The notes under the pieces: generated by a model
The model's input: only the letters and a program-made list of their open reading frames with translations
Told to the model about the DNA's origin: nothing
Database searches by the model: none
Part shown: in pieces, positions 17,365 to 26,700 of the stretch
Layout of the letters: each line of letters begins with the position of its first letter
Numbering within the stretch: the first letter of the stretch is position 1
From: Candidatus Rifleibacteriota bacterium
GTDB taxonomy: Bacteria > Muiribacteriota > Ozemobacteria > Ozemobacterales > Ozemobacteraceae
Length of the DNA: 64,000 nt
Direction of reading: 5' to 3'
Assembly (NCBI GenBank): GCA_015232575.1
Contig: JADFZL010000011.1
Coordinates: 124,001 to 188,000 of the forward strand
Made by a program: the position numbers and the translations under genes

Positions 17365-18675
17365 TTATCTGAAATTTCCTATATCTCTATTGATAAGCTT
17401 TTCCTGATAAGTTTCAAGGAATTCCTGGCCAAATTTTGAAACACCTGATTGAATTGCAGCTTTTGCTACAGCAAAAGGCACCCGCTCAAACAGGCGTGAA
17501 TCAAATGAACTCGGAATAAGATATTCCCGTCCAAATTCTAGTTTTCTATTACCTGTTATTTTGAAAACCTCGTCAGAGATTGGCTCGCGTGCTGTTTCGG
17601 CTATGGCTCTTGCTGCAGCCAGCTTCATTTCGTCATTAATTCTTCGGGCTCTTGAATCAAGTGCACCGCGAAAGATGTATGGAAAACCCAGAAGATTGTT
17701 GACCTGGTTTGGATAATCGCTTCGCCCTGATGCGAATAGAATTTTGCTGTTAAGACTTTGAATGGTTTCGAAGGAAACTTCAGGAATCGGGTTTGCGAGT
17801 GCAAAGATTATCGGGTCAGCGTTCATGGTTTTGATCATTTCTGAATTGAGAAGGCCTGATGCAGAAACGCCGATAAAAAGATCTGCCCCTGCAACTGCGT
17901 CGCGCAGTGTCCGGCAGGAAGTTTCTGCTGCGAATGGTTCTTTCCAGGGGTTCATATCATTTTGACGACCTTTGTACACCACACCGTTGATATCGCACAT
18001 CAGCGTTGAGTTTTTGTTCAAGCCCATTTTAACAAGCAGTCTCGCGATGGCAATTGCGGCTGCACCGGCACCACAGAAAACAGTTTTCAGATTTTCGATT
18101 TTCCGGCCGGTTATAAGCAGGGCATTCTCAAGTGCGGCAGCAACTACGATTGCTGTCCCGTGCTGGTCGTCGTGAAAAACTGGAATTTCCAGTTCATGAA
18201 TCAACCTTTCTTCTATTTCGAAGCATTCTGGCGATTTAATATCTTCAAGGTTGATTCCACCAAATGTGCCGGAAATGAGTTTAACGCATTTTATGAACTC
18301 TTCAGGATCTTCAGTTGCTACTTCCACATCAAATGAGTCTATTCCGGCGAATTTTTTAAAAAGCATCGACTTGCCTTCCATTACGGGTTTTCCTGCAAGG
18401 CTGCCGATGTTGCCCAAGCCGAGGACTGCTGTACCATTTGAAATAACCGCTACGAGATTTCCCCGTGCAGTGTACTGGTATGCGGCCTCCGGGTTATCTT
18501 TTATGATTAGAGAAGGTATTGCAACGCCAGGCGTGTATGCAAGTGACAAATCTTCTTTGTTCTGGCACGGTTTTGAAAGCGCAGATCCTATTTTTCCGCT
18601 GGGATGCGTTGAATGGTAATCAAGGACTTTTTCCGGATATCTGTAAATTTCTCTGAATTTATCAATATCTGTCAA
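17365..18675 (-). CDS. Malic enzyme (NAD(P)-dependent, decarboxylating)
   Basis: Converts malate to pyruvate and CO2 with reduction of NAD(P). Visible motifs are EDLSLAYTPGVA (N-terminal malic domain), ARGNLVAVISNGTAVLGLG, the catalytic and metal-binding stretch FHDDQHGTAIVV, and the Rossmann motif FCGAGAAAIAIARLL. About 436 residues, the size of the short bacterial form without a phosphotransacetylase tail. I placed the start at the TTG at 18675 because AAAGGAG precedes it by 11 nt; the ATG at 18714 would add 13 residues but would place this ribosome site inside the gene. The kinase-like gene follows after 20 nt. Confidence 0.93.
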   Translation of the reverse strand: MTDIDKFREIYRYPEKVLDYHSTHPSGKIGSALSKPCQNKEDLSLAYTPGVAIPSLIIKDNPEAAYQYTARGNLVAVISNGTAVLGLGNIGSLAGKPVMEGKSMLFKKFAGIDSFDVEVATEDPEEFIKCVKLISGTFGGINLEDIKSPECFEIEERLIHELEIPVFHDDQHGTAIVVAAALENALLITGRKIENLKTVFCGAGAAAIAIARLLVKMGLNKNSTLMCDINGVVYKGRQNDMNPWKEPFAAETSCRTLRDAVAGADLFIGVSASGLLNSEMIKTMNADPIIFALANPIPEVSFETIQSLNSKILFASGRSDYPNQVNNLLGFPYIFRGALDSRARRINDEMKLAAARAIAETAREPISDEVFKITGNRKLEFGREYLIPSSFDSRLFERVPFAVAKAAIQSGVSKFGQEFLETYQEKLINRDIGNFR

Positions 18676-18797
18676 TTTCCACTCTGCTCCTTTCAGATAA
18701 AGTATCTGAATCATTAGCGCTTTGAGAAGTATACGTTGGCAGATAAAAAAAGTCTATAATTTTTTCAACATCTCTCTTTTGAATGATTCTTTTGATC

Positions 18798-18851
18798 TTG
18801 CGGAGAAAAACATGTATAATAACCGCAGATTTTGCGGAGAAAAACATGTAT
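18798..18851 (+). repeat. Duplicated translation-start segment before the Fic gene
   Basis: TTGCGGAGAAAAACATGTAT occurs twice, at 18798-18817 and 18832-18851, 34 bp apart. Each copy carries GGAG plus ATG. Only the second ATG (18846) is in frame with the Fic gene; the first opens a 17-codon frame that overlaps it. Confidence 0.8.
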
Positions 18852-19955
18852 ATTTATCAATATAACGATTGGCCAAACTTTCGCTGGGATGAAGCTGAAA
18901 TAAATACCATTCTTCAACATGTCCATCTATTGCAGGCAAAACTGCTTGGAAAGATGGATATGCTTGGCTTTGACTTGAGGAATGAAGCAAATTTGAAAAT
19001 TCTAACCCAGGATATATTGAAATCATCAGAAATTGAGGGTGAACTTCTTAATATTGAACAGGTTCGCTCATCAGTTGCCAGACGATTGGGCCTTGAGACG
19101 GCCGGTGGAATACATATTGACCGCAATGTTGAAGGAATTGTTGATATGATGCTTGATGCAACCCGAAATTATAATAGCATCATGACACTTGAACGTTTGT
19201 TCGGCTGGCATGCATCATTGTTTCCATCAGGGTACAATGGAATTGTCCGAATAACAACAGGTAGATTCCGCGACGATAAGATTGGGCCAATGCAGGTTGT
19301 GTCTGGTTATTATGGAAAAGAGAAAGTTCATTATCAGGCACCGGCGGCTGAAATTCTTGATCATGAGATGAACCAGTTCATCTCATGGCTGAATAAGCCC
19401 GGAAATTCAAACGGTGTTCTGAGAGCAGCTATTGCTCATTTCTGGTTTGTTACACTACATCCGTTTGAAGACGGAAATGGCCGGATAGCACGAGCTTTGT
19501 CTGATATGCTGCTTGCAAAGGCAGAAGGCACGTCACAGAGATTCTACAGCATTTCTGCGCAAATCAGAAAAGAAAGAAATTCGTATTATGAAATTATTGA
19601 AAAATCACAGAAACACTCGCTGGATATAACAAAATGGCTGGTATGGTTTTTAAACTGTGTTTCAAGGGCAATCGAAGATACTCAGGAAATTCTTGCCGGG
19701 CTTTTTAACAAGGCTTATTTCTGGCGCAATAATGCCTCGGTACAAATAAATGAAAGACAAAAAAAGGTCCTGAATCTGCTTTTTGACTCTTTCGATGGAA
19801 AACTTACTTCATCAAAATGGGCAAAACTATGCAAATGCTCACAGGACACCGCTCAAAGAGACATCCAGTCGCTTCTGGAAATGCAAATCCTGAAAAAATG
19901 CGGTTCCGGCCGTAGTACAAACTACGAACTGGAACCGCACAGTTTCAGAAATTAA
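18846..19955 (+). CDS. Fic family protein with DUF4172 and winged-helix domains
   Basis: A 369-residue Fic protein. The N-terminal DUF4172-like region (WPNFRWDEAEIN..LLGKMD) contains the auto-inhibitory motif SSEIEG (residues 60-65), which matches the S/T-x-x-x-E-G/N rule of class II Fic enzymes. The catalytic loop HPFEDGNGR is complete (residues 205-213), so AMP transfer to a protein hydroxyl is predicted. The C-terminus (KVLNLLFDSF..KLCKCSQDTAQRDIQSLLE) is a winged helix-turn-helix and may bind DNA. The start at 18846 has GGAG in front; an earlier in-frame start at 18783 is less likely. The target is unknown. First gene of the accessory island, divergent from malic enzyme. Confidence 0.92.
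   Translation: MYIYQYNDWPNFRWDEAEINTILQHVHLLQAKLLGKMDMLGFDLRNEANLKILTQDILKSSEIEGELLNIEQVRSSVARRLGLETAGGIHIDRNVEGIVDMMLDATRNYNSIMTLERLFGWHASLFPSGYNGIVRITTGRFRDDKIGPMQVVSGYYGKEKVHYQAPAAEILDHEMNQFISWLNKPGNSNGVLRAAIAHFWFVTLHPFEDGNGRIARALSDMLLAKAEGTSQRFYSISAQIRKERNSYYEIIEKSQKHSLDITKWLVWFLNCVSRAIEDTQEILAGLFNKAYFWRNNASVQINERQKKVLNLLFDSFDGKLTSSKWAKLCKCSQDTAQRDIQSLLEMQILKKCGSGRSTNYELEPHSFRN
19899..19939 (+). other. Nested inverted repeat at the 3' end of the Fic gene
   Basis: TGCGGTTCC (19899-19907) pairs with GGAACCGCA (19931-19939), and inside it CGTAGT (19911-19916) pairs with ACTACG (19921-19926). The structure lies within the last codons of the Fic gene, with no U-run after it, so it may act as an mRNA 3' stem rather than a classical terminator. 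Confidence 0.5.
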
Positions 19956-19981
19956 ATCGGATTAAAACCAATTTGCGGGGT

Positions 19982-20512
19982 TCAGATTGTCCTTAATCCA
20001 GTTTCCGGCGGTTCCGGATACCATATCTGCACCCGGGTACTTCCGCTGGGGAAGGGTTTTCCATCCGGGCGTTGATCTGACCAGACCAGCCGTTAATCGA
20101 CGGGCTTCGCAAGAATATCGCATAAATCACGCAGTATCAGGCACGGAGCATCGGGAATTTTGTTCCCCTGTCCCACGACGTCACCGAGGAAAACCCAGCC
20201 TTCCGGCAATTTCGGACGTCCAATGGTGATGACGGTTTCGGGGCCCTGATTTTTGCTGCACCAGATGGAATCGAAATTAGTGGTATATCCGCATTGCAGA
20301 CCAAAGTCCGCGCTAAATGTCTTGATACCAGCGTCTGCAAGGGGCGATGCAATTTCGAAGAGGAATTCGGCAGAAGATTTCGGTTCGTTTGCAGGGTTAC
20401 TCAAAACCAGAGTGTCAGGATTCGAAAAGTTCCACGATGCGACTTCAGGGATATAAATCCACCTTCCCTGGTCTATGACTTCGAAGATCGCTTTGGATTC
20501 AATGGTTTTTGC
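19982..20512 (-). pseudogene. Vps62-like (DUF946) protein fragment, interrupted by a stop
   Basis: The minus-strand frame is open from 20512 to a TAA at 20093-20095 and then again to a TGA at 19982-19984. It reads like a Vps62-type beta-prism repeat: FEVIDQGRWIYIPEVASW, SIWCSK, ITIGRPKLPEGWVFLGDVVG and, past the stop, RLVWSDQRPDG..VQIWYPEPPE. The family pattern 'W-R-P-x-P-x-G-Y/W-x-x-L-G-D-V' is repeated on both sides of the stop, so the TAA probably replaced a tyrosine codon. There is no credible start codon or Shine-Dalgarno site, so both ends seem lost. Vps62-like proteins are common in eukaryotes and scattered in bacteria; transfer is possible. Confidence 0.55.
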
Positions 20513-20552
20513 TTATTAACACGTAAGTACAGACAACGTGACTGATAGATTT

Positions 20553-21920
20553 TTAAGAAAATGAATGCAAAATGATTTTTTCATTTTTTGCATGATGAAC
20601 CAGATCAGCTGTAAAGCCTTTGCGGCTGAAAAGAACAAAAATTTCTTTTCGATCTGGCATTCCCCATTCTACAAGTGTTGCTTTTTGCCTGAGATTATTG
20701 TAGACGTCGATTCCAACCTTTTTATTGCTCCATTTGGCTTCACCAAAAAGAATTGTGTTTTCTTCCTCGTTTACGCCAACAACATCAATTTCTGCATCTC
20801 TTGTCCACCAGCGGCCTGTTTTTGGAAAACGTAAATTTGCAGTATTTCCTTTTGAAACAAGCTTCCGGCATACTTTTTCAAAAGTCAGAGAGATGAATTG
20901 ATCAAATTCCGGCTGAATCTTTTGCCTTAAGACATAAGAAGAGTCATCCTCTTCGATGAAGCTCATGTTCGGAAAGACAAATCTGAACCAGAACCGGAAA
21001 AACTCGTCGCTGAGAAAATACAGACCCTTCTTGCTTTTTTCGGGATTCTTTTCTGTTACTGGAACATCCCTTTCTACAATACTCAAATCCTGAAGTATGG
21101 ATATATATTTTCCCACTAAACTTTTATCAAAACCGGTCTCATTAATGATTTCGCTAACTCTTGTTTTTCCCATTGCCATGGCGCGGAGGATGGAAAAGTA
21201 ATTTCTCGGCTCACGCAATTCTTCCCTGAGAATAAACTCTGGCTCCCTGTACAAGTAGGCTTCTGTTTTCAATATCTGGTCTTCAATATTTTTCCAGAGG
21301 CTTTTTTGGGAATTAAATTGTAAAAGATACGCTGGTGTTCCTCCTAAAATGCAATAAACAGGCATAAATTGTTCGTCTGTTAAGTCTTTAAAAAAGTCTT
21401 TCGCCTCAAAAAAATCCATGGGTTCGACTCGAAGCTGCCCTGTTCGTCTGCCAAACAATGGTGATTTATGTCCGAGGACTTCAGTTTCCATCATTCCAAT
21501 GCTTGATCCGGAAAGAATTAGAAAAACTTCTGAATCCTTAAGATATTCATCCCAGCCTCTCTGAAAAATAGAGGGAACAGCTGAATTAGATTCAATCAGG
21601 TAAGGAAATTCGTCGATTGCGAGTGCCATTGATCCGTGTGTTTTGAGATAGGTGAAAACTTCCTGCCAGGTACCGAAACTTCTTGAAAGAAGGAAACTAT
21701 CATTGTTAAAAAGTCCAATTTTTTCAGCCAGGTTTCGAAGCTGCTCTTTCTCTGATGTTTTGTCTGCCAGAAAATATACATGAGGAATCCCTTTGAAAAA
21801 CTGTTTCACTAATTCAGTTTTTCCAACACGCCGCTTTCCATAAATGACAATGAATTCCCCAGTCTTATTCCTCGCTCGATCTCGAAGAAACCCAAGCTCC
21901 CGTTTCCGATTGACAAACAT
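20553..21920 (-). CDS. ATP-binding protein with AAA domain and DUF234 nuclease-like C-terminus
   Basis: A 455-residue protein of the archaeal-type ATPase group. The P-loop is GKRRVGKT (residues 28-35), Walker B is LAIDEFPYL (about residue 100), and LILSGSSIGMME is the usual sensor strand. A winged-helix segment (TRVSEIINETGFDKSLVGKY) follows. The C-terminal DUF234 domain has RDAEIDVVG..ILFGEAKW, the D..ExK arrangement of the PD-(D/E)XK nuclease fold. Such proteins are common accessory genes, sometimes linked to mobile elements or defence; the role is not established. A truncated second copy lies at 23498-23707, and a palindromic control site at 21944-21974 sits before the start. Confidence 0.9.
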   Translation of the reverse strand: MFVNRKRELGFLRDRARNKTGEFIVIYGKRRVGKTELVKQFFKGIPHVYFLADKTSEKEQLRNLAEKIGLFNNDSFLLSRSFGTWQEVFTYLKTHGSMALAIDEFPYLIESNSAVPSIFQRGWDEYLKDSEVFLILSGSSIGMMETEVLGHKSPLFGRRTGQLRVEPMDFFEAKDFFKDLTDEQFMPVYCILGGTPAYLLQFNSQKSLWKNIEDQILKTEAYLYREPEFILREELREPRNYFSILRAMAMGKTRVSEIINETGFDKSLVGKYISILQDLSIVERDVPVTEKNPEKSKKGLYFLSDEFFRFWFRFVFPNMSFIEEDDSSYVLRQKIQPEFDQFISLTFEKVCRKLVSKGNTANLRFPKTGRWWTRDAEIDVVGVNEEENTILFGEAKWSNKKVGIDVYNNLRQKATLVEWGMPDRKEIFVLFSRKGFTADLVHHAKNEKIILHSFS

Positions 21921-22104
21921 TTCAACACCTCACACTACATTATATTACTCTAAAGTATATTACTCTCGAGTAATAAATATGCCAATTATATTTGGCTATT
22001 TAACAGCCTGCGATTGAACATAATGTCTCCGGAGTTTTTCCTGCAGCTTCTGTTATTAATCAATATTATTGAAAACTCTGTTAAAATTCAAGATAAGTTT
22101 TGAC
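21680..22104 (-). repeat. Duplicated segment D1 (5' part and promoter region of the ATPase gene)
   Basis: This stretch covers the first 80 or so codons of the ATPase gene and about 180 bp upstream. Its gene part and palindromes recur at 23498-23766, and its outer part (TGCGATTGAACATAATG..CTGTTAAAATTCAAGATA) recurs at 26986-27104 in the same orientation. The two halves of the second copy are separated by the helicase gene. Confidence 0.75.
21944..21974 (-). promoter_or_regulatory. Tandem palindromes before the ATPase gene
   Basis: ATTACTC-TC-GAGTAAT (21959-21974) is a perfect 7-bp dyad. A second, partial dyad TACT-CTAA-AGTA lies beside it, so the half-site TTACTC occurs three times in 31 bp. 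The block is 23 bp upstream of the start codon and conserved in the second copy at 23731-23761, as expected of an operator. Confidence 0.55.
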
Positions 22105-22252
22105 AAATGTAAATAGATATTATCATAAAAAATATATTTTCAATGCTTGTTTCACAGAATTTTGGAAAGCAAAAGCAGGATTTCCTGATACTTTAAGAGG
22201 CGAATGTGATATACTAAATACAACACTAAACTGAGAAAAGAAGGGGTGAAAG

Positions 22253-23020
22253 ATGGAAAAATCGTTTGAAATTGAATTCAGCGGGAAGGATATCTCACCT
22301 GAATCTTTTTCTTTTAGAGATTTAGCAGAGATTTTGAAATCTGTTGAAAAAATGATTGTTTCAATCGTTGCGTCTAAAGATCAGAATTTTAATTCTGAAT
22401 CTTTTTCGTTGAGTTTAATTGGAATTAAGGCTTCAAGCAATCATCTAAGTGTTGCCTGCACGAACCCTGAGATTCCCCATCTAGCGTTTTCCGCAATTTC
22501 CAATTTTTTTGATGGCAAGGAAGAAATACCTGATAGTTCAAAAAAATCATTGAAAGTAATTTCGGCAATTACTAAAAAATTATGTTGTCAAGCCGACTTC
22601 CTCTCTTCCGTTCATGGAAAAACAGACAAAATCTTTTACATTAATCCCCAGACGCAAGTCTCCAAATCTATATTATCAACCTGTGAAACCAGTATTTTTG
22701 GAAGAGTATTACGGGTCGGAGGCAAAAATCCCAAAGTTACAATTCAAACAGTACAAGATAAAATCCTTTTTTGTGAATCTAACCGACAAATTGCCAAGCT
22801 CCTTGGAAAAAGGCTTTACGAAATTGTTGAATTGATTGGAAACGCCAAATTCAACAGTTTTTCAGGGGAAATAGAAGAATTCAGGATTACTAATATTTCC
22901 GAATATGAAGGAGGATCAATCATTGACGCATTTAAAGATTTAAGCGAAATTGCTGGAAAATATTTTATCGATGTAAATCCGGATAAATATGTCGCGGAGC
23001 TTCGAAATGAAAACAATTAA
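22253..23020 (+). CDS. Uncharacterised protein paired with a PIN-domain protein
   Basis: A 255-residue soluble protein with no signal or membrane segment. The N-terminus (FEIEFSGKDISPESFSFRDL) and the C-terminal part (LGKRLYEIVELIGNAKF, then EIEEFRITNISEY) fit a pattern I remember from uncharacterised proteins encoded just before PIN proteins, but I cannot name a family. It has a good ribosome site (AAGGGGTGAAAG) and a TATACT box at 22210-22215. It overlaps the PIN gene by 14 bp, the usual arrangement of a toxin-antitoxin operon, so an antitoxin or partner role is inferred from position. It is larger than most VapB-like antitoxins. Confidence 0.8.
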   Translation: MEKSFEIEFSGKDISPESFSFRDLAEILKSVEKMIVSIVASKDQNFNSESFSLSLIGIKASSNHLSVACTNPEIPHLAFSAISNFFDGKEEIPDSSKKSLKVISAITKKLCCQADFLSSVHGKTDKIFYINPQTQVSKSILSTCETSIFGRVLRVGGKNPKVTIQTVQDKILFCESNRQIAKLLGKRLYEIVELIGNAKFNSFSGEIEEFRITNISEYEGGSIIDAFKDLSEIAGKYFIDVNPDKYVAELRNENN

Positions 23021-23501
23021 GCTTGCATGTCTGGATACCCAAATTTTAATCTGGGGTATCAGAAAAGAAGCAACTGGCAATCAAACCAAAATGATCGAAA
23101 AAGCAGAAGTATTTTTGCAGCAACTTAGTACAAATTACTCAGCAGTATTGCTTCCTTCGATTGTAATTGCAGAATTTTTAGTGAAAATACCATATTCAAA
23201 TCATCCTCAAACCATTTCAGCATTTTCAAAGAAATTCAGAATAGCCCATTTTGATTTGAAAGTAGCATCTCAATATGCAAAAATCTGGAGGGAAAGACCC
23301 CAAATTGAAACTACTAAAGATCCCTTTATTTCTAAAAGAGATATTAAAGCCGACTGTATGATAATAGCGACAGCTTTGGCACATGAAGCAGAAGTTATTT
23401 ACAGCCACGATGACGGATTAAAAAAGATGGCAGCCGGAAAAATTGAAGTCAGGCAAATGATAACTGATACCTTGTTAGATTATGTGTCAGAGACATCTTG
23501 A
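23007..23501 (+). CDS. PIN-domain protein (VapC-like ribonuclease)
   Basis: A 164-residue PIN protein. The acidic set is visible: LDTQILIW (Asp 10), IAEFLVKI (Glu near 58), KADCMIIATA (Asp) and YSHDDGL (Asp-Asp). PIN proteins cleave RNA using Mg or Mn. I placed the start at the ATG at 23007, preceded by CGGAGC at 7 nt; an earlier ATG at 22989 adds six residues but has no ribosome site. It overlaps the upstream gene by 14 bp. Its last codons run into the beginning of duplicated segment D2, so the 3' end may have been altered by the rearrangement. Confidence 0.88.
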   Translation: MKTIKLACLDTQILIWGIRKEATGNQTKMIEKAEVFLQQLSTNYSAVLLPSIVIAEFLVKIPYSNHPQTISAFSKKFRIAHFDLKVASQYAKIWRERPQIETTKDPFISKRDIKADCMIIATALAHEAEVIYSHDDGLKKMAAGKIEVRQMITDTLLDYVSETS

Positions 23502-23707
23502 GAGAAGGAAACTGTCATTGTTAAAAAGTCCAATTTTTTCAGCCAGGTTTCGAAGCTGCTCTTTCTCAGAGGTTTTGTCTGCCAAAACGGTTTCACTAAT
23601 TCAGTCTTTCCAACACGCCGCTTTCCATAAACGGCAATGAATTCCCCAGTCTTGTTCCTCGCTCGCTCTCGAAGAAACCCAAGCTCCCGTTTCCGATTGA
23701 CAAACAT
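23498..23707 (-). pseudogene. Truncated second copy of the ATPase gene
   Basis: The 5' end matches the intact ATPase gene closely (MFVNRKRELGFLRERA; P-loop GKRRVGKT retained). After TELVK a deletion of about 28 bp relative to the intact gene shifts the frame, so the rest (SFETWLKKLDFL) is the intact gene's sequence read in another frame. Everything beyond about codon 80 is missing. It keeps the palindromes upstream of its start (23731-23761). Non-functional as an ATPase. Confidence 0.85.
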
Positions 23708-23730
23708 TTCAACACCTCATCAAAAATAAT

Positions 23731-23761
23731 ATTACTCTAAAGTATATTACTCTCGAGTAAT
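23731..23761 (-). promoter_or_regulatory. Second copy of the tandem palindromes
   Basis: The 31-bp block of three TTACTC half-sites is identical to 21944-21974, whereas the DNA just outside it has diverged. It lies between the truncated ATPase gene and the 3' end of the helicase gene. Confidence 0.55.
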
Positions 23762-23768
23762 AAATAAT

Positions 23769-26700
23769 TCATCCTAATGCTAATTTTCCTGCGTCCTTCC
23801 AAAGATTTGGTGGAAGAGGCTCTTCAAGAGCCCAAGTAATATTCATCGGTTGACTTCCAGAATAAGATTCTAGATTCACAAGCCCGAGATTTATAAAACC
23901 CATGGTATGACCCCATTCATCTTCAATTTGTTCTCGTACAAATAGAATAATCTTCTTGCCCATCTTTTTATGTTGAACGTAGGAAAGCCCTCTTCCTCGA
24001 TCTGGTCGAGCAGCGTTTTGCGATTGCCAATGAAATAGTATTTCGTTTATTGCATAGTCATTATAAAGTGTCGTTGGAGAGAATTTTTTTTCTGTTTTTT
24101 GGAGTGTAACAAATAGAATTTCGCAGTTTAGAGTTTTGATTTCTACTACACCTTCGCGACTTCCTGATTTTTTTTCAAATTGATTTTCGCCAAATGCAGC
24201 TAAGATTTCATCGCGGCTATAGCGAGCATGTAGTTTTAAAGCTGTTGGAAAACCTATATTCATAGGAAGTTCATTCGTGTCAATTTTTTCAAGGATTTTA
24301 TTCAAAACATCTAAGCATTCCGATTTTAGGTGCTCGTCACGGATAAGCGCCTTTAGAGATTCCTCTAATGAGCTAAATCCAAGTTCTTTTCCGGGTTTTT
24401 GCCAAAAATCATAATGAGTCATTATTGCAAACTGCTTTTCTATTTCATCATTACAGTTCCATTTCCCACCATTCATCAAATTTCTGATAAATTGAATATA
24501 TGATCGCGAGGAACATTGCAGCAATCGATTCGAAATTGCGCGATACATAGCTTGTTCAATTTCTCTGTCAAGATTGTCGTTAATAACATTAGCTTTAATA
24601 CAAAGCCGAGACCAGCCTCCACCATCATCAATCTTATTTTTGTAAATATCTTCAATAGTAACTTGCGGATAGAAACTCAAAAAATTTGAAAGGGTTAGCT
24701 TGAGTGCTGTATGCTGGGCATATCCGCGTATCCACGAAATAAGCTTCCGTTGATTTACAATGGCATTTCTTATATTCTGAAGTATTACTTCCTTTGCTTG
24801 CTGCTGTAAAACAATGGAACAACCAATTGGCAGATGAGGAAAGTCATTTTCAATTTCATTCATAATTGAAATGTGAGATTTTCCGATCAAAGCACGAAAT
24901 TTATGTGAGAAATCGTATTCAGCATGAGCATTTCCGACGAAATCCAAAACAGTTAAGCATTCTTTTCCCGTGGTAAGTCGAAGACCTCGCCCTAATTGTT
25001 GAAGAAAAATAGTTAAACTTTCGGTTGGACGAAGAAACAAAACGGTATTTATTTCCGGAATATCTACTCCCTCATTGAAAATATCAACGACGCAGAGAAT
25101 ATTAATTTCGCCATTTACCAGTTGTTCGCGCAATTTGCCCCGATCTTGAGAATTGGTGCTTGTTAGCTCACCTGCTTTTATTCCTTCAAGTGAAAATTTT
25201 TGTGCCATGAAGTGAGCATGTTCTTGTGAGACACAAAATGCTAAAGCCTTGATCTTCTTGAAATCAGTTATTATATCCTCCATTGCTCGAAGAATATGTG
25301 CTACACGCTGTTCATTTGCCATATAGAGCTTGCTCAATTCTGAAGAAAGATACCGTCCTTTCAGCCATTGAACGTTGGAAAGATCGACAGGATCATCTAT
25401 ACCAAAATACTGAAAAGGGCATAGATAGCGTTGATTGATCGCTTCTGGAAGGCGGAGTTCTGCTGCAATAACACCACAAAAATCATTTCTTATATCGCTT
25501 CCATCATGTCGTTCTGGAGTTGCGGTCAAACCAAGGAGAATTTGTGGTGTAAATCGATTCAAAATTGGTCGATAACTATCTGCTGAAATGTGGTGCACTT
25601 CGTCAATAATTATGAAATCATAGTAATCTGATGCAACATTGAGTTGTTCAATGCGATTGTTTAGCGTCTGAACAGAAACAAAAAGTTGCTTATAATGCTC
25701 AGGTTCCTTGCCGCCTATCCAGAGTTCCCCAAAAGAATTAGATCGTAAAACGGCCCTGAAAGTTGCCCTTGATTGGCGAAGTATCTCTTCCCGATGCGCA
25801 ACAAAGAGTAATTTTGCAGAAGAGCTAATTTTTTTTTGGAAATTTCTAAAATCAAAGGCTGAAATAATTGTTTTACCGGTTCCTGTGGCGGCTACAATAA
25901 GATTTCGAAATCGTCTATGAACTGTGCGCTCTAAAGCGAGTCGCTCTAAAATTTCTTTCTGATATGTGTGAGGTTCAATATCAAAGAAATATTGTAAATC
26001 GTTGGGTGTAGAATAATCCTTGCGTTCAATTTGGAGTGCCCTTTTCAAGCGTTCACGATGTTTTTCATTGCCTGCTTGATACGGTTCAAAATCATTCGAT
26101 GCCCAGTATGTTTCAAAAGTAGACTTGAACTTGTTAATGATATGTGGAATTTCTTGTGTTGTTACCTTTAAGTTCCATTCAAGTCCATTTGTAAGTGCCG
26201 GCCGTGAGAGATTTGAAGAGCCAATATAACCTGTGTCAAAACCTGTATGCCGAATAAAAAGATAGGCCTTAGCGTGAAGGCGTTCGCGCTCAGTATTATA
26301 ACTCAAGCGTATCTCTGTGTTTGGAAGGTTGGCAAGAAAATCGATAGCTTTTTGATCTGTTGCACCCATATATGAAGTTGTAATAATACGCAGCTTTGTT
26401 CCGTTATCCAGTGCCTCTTTTAGAGGGTTAACAAAAATACGAATTCCTGTCCATTTAATAAACGAAACAAGCCACCAAATCTCATTTGATGAAAGAATTT
26501 CTCTTTTTAACTCTGATTCTAGAGACAAGCCAGAATTGCTGCCTGTAAAGAGCTCGCTTTGTGACAATCCGGTCAGCGGTGTTATTCTTTCAATATGGGC
26601 TTTCAAATTTGCGGATATGGGATTATGTTTATCGAATAAAGCGGTAAGCATCTCTCCTTGCGAGGCAAGCAAATTTTCTGAAAAGGTTGCGTTGTTAAGA

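Noticed and set aside
18783..18845. Longer start for the Fic gene at 18783
   Set aside because: The ATG at 18846 has a ribosome site and begins exactly at the DUF4172-type domain; the extension covers the duplicated leader.
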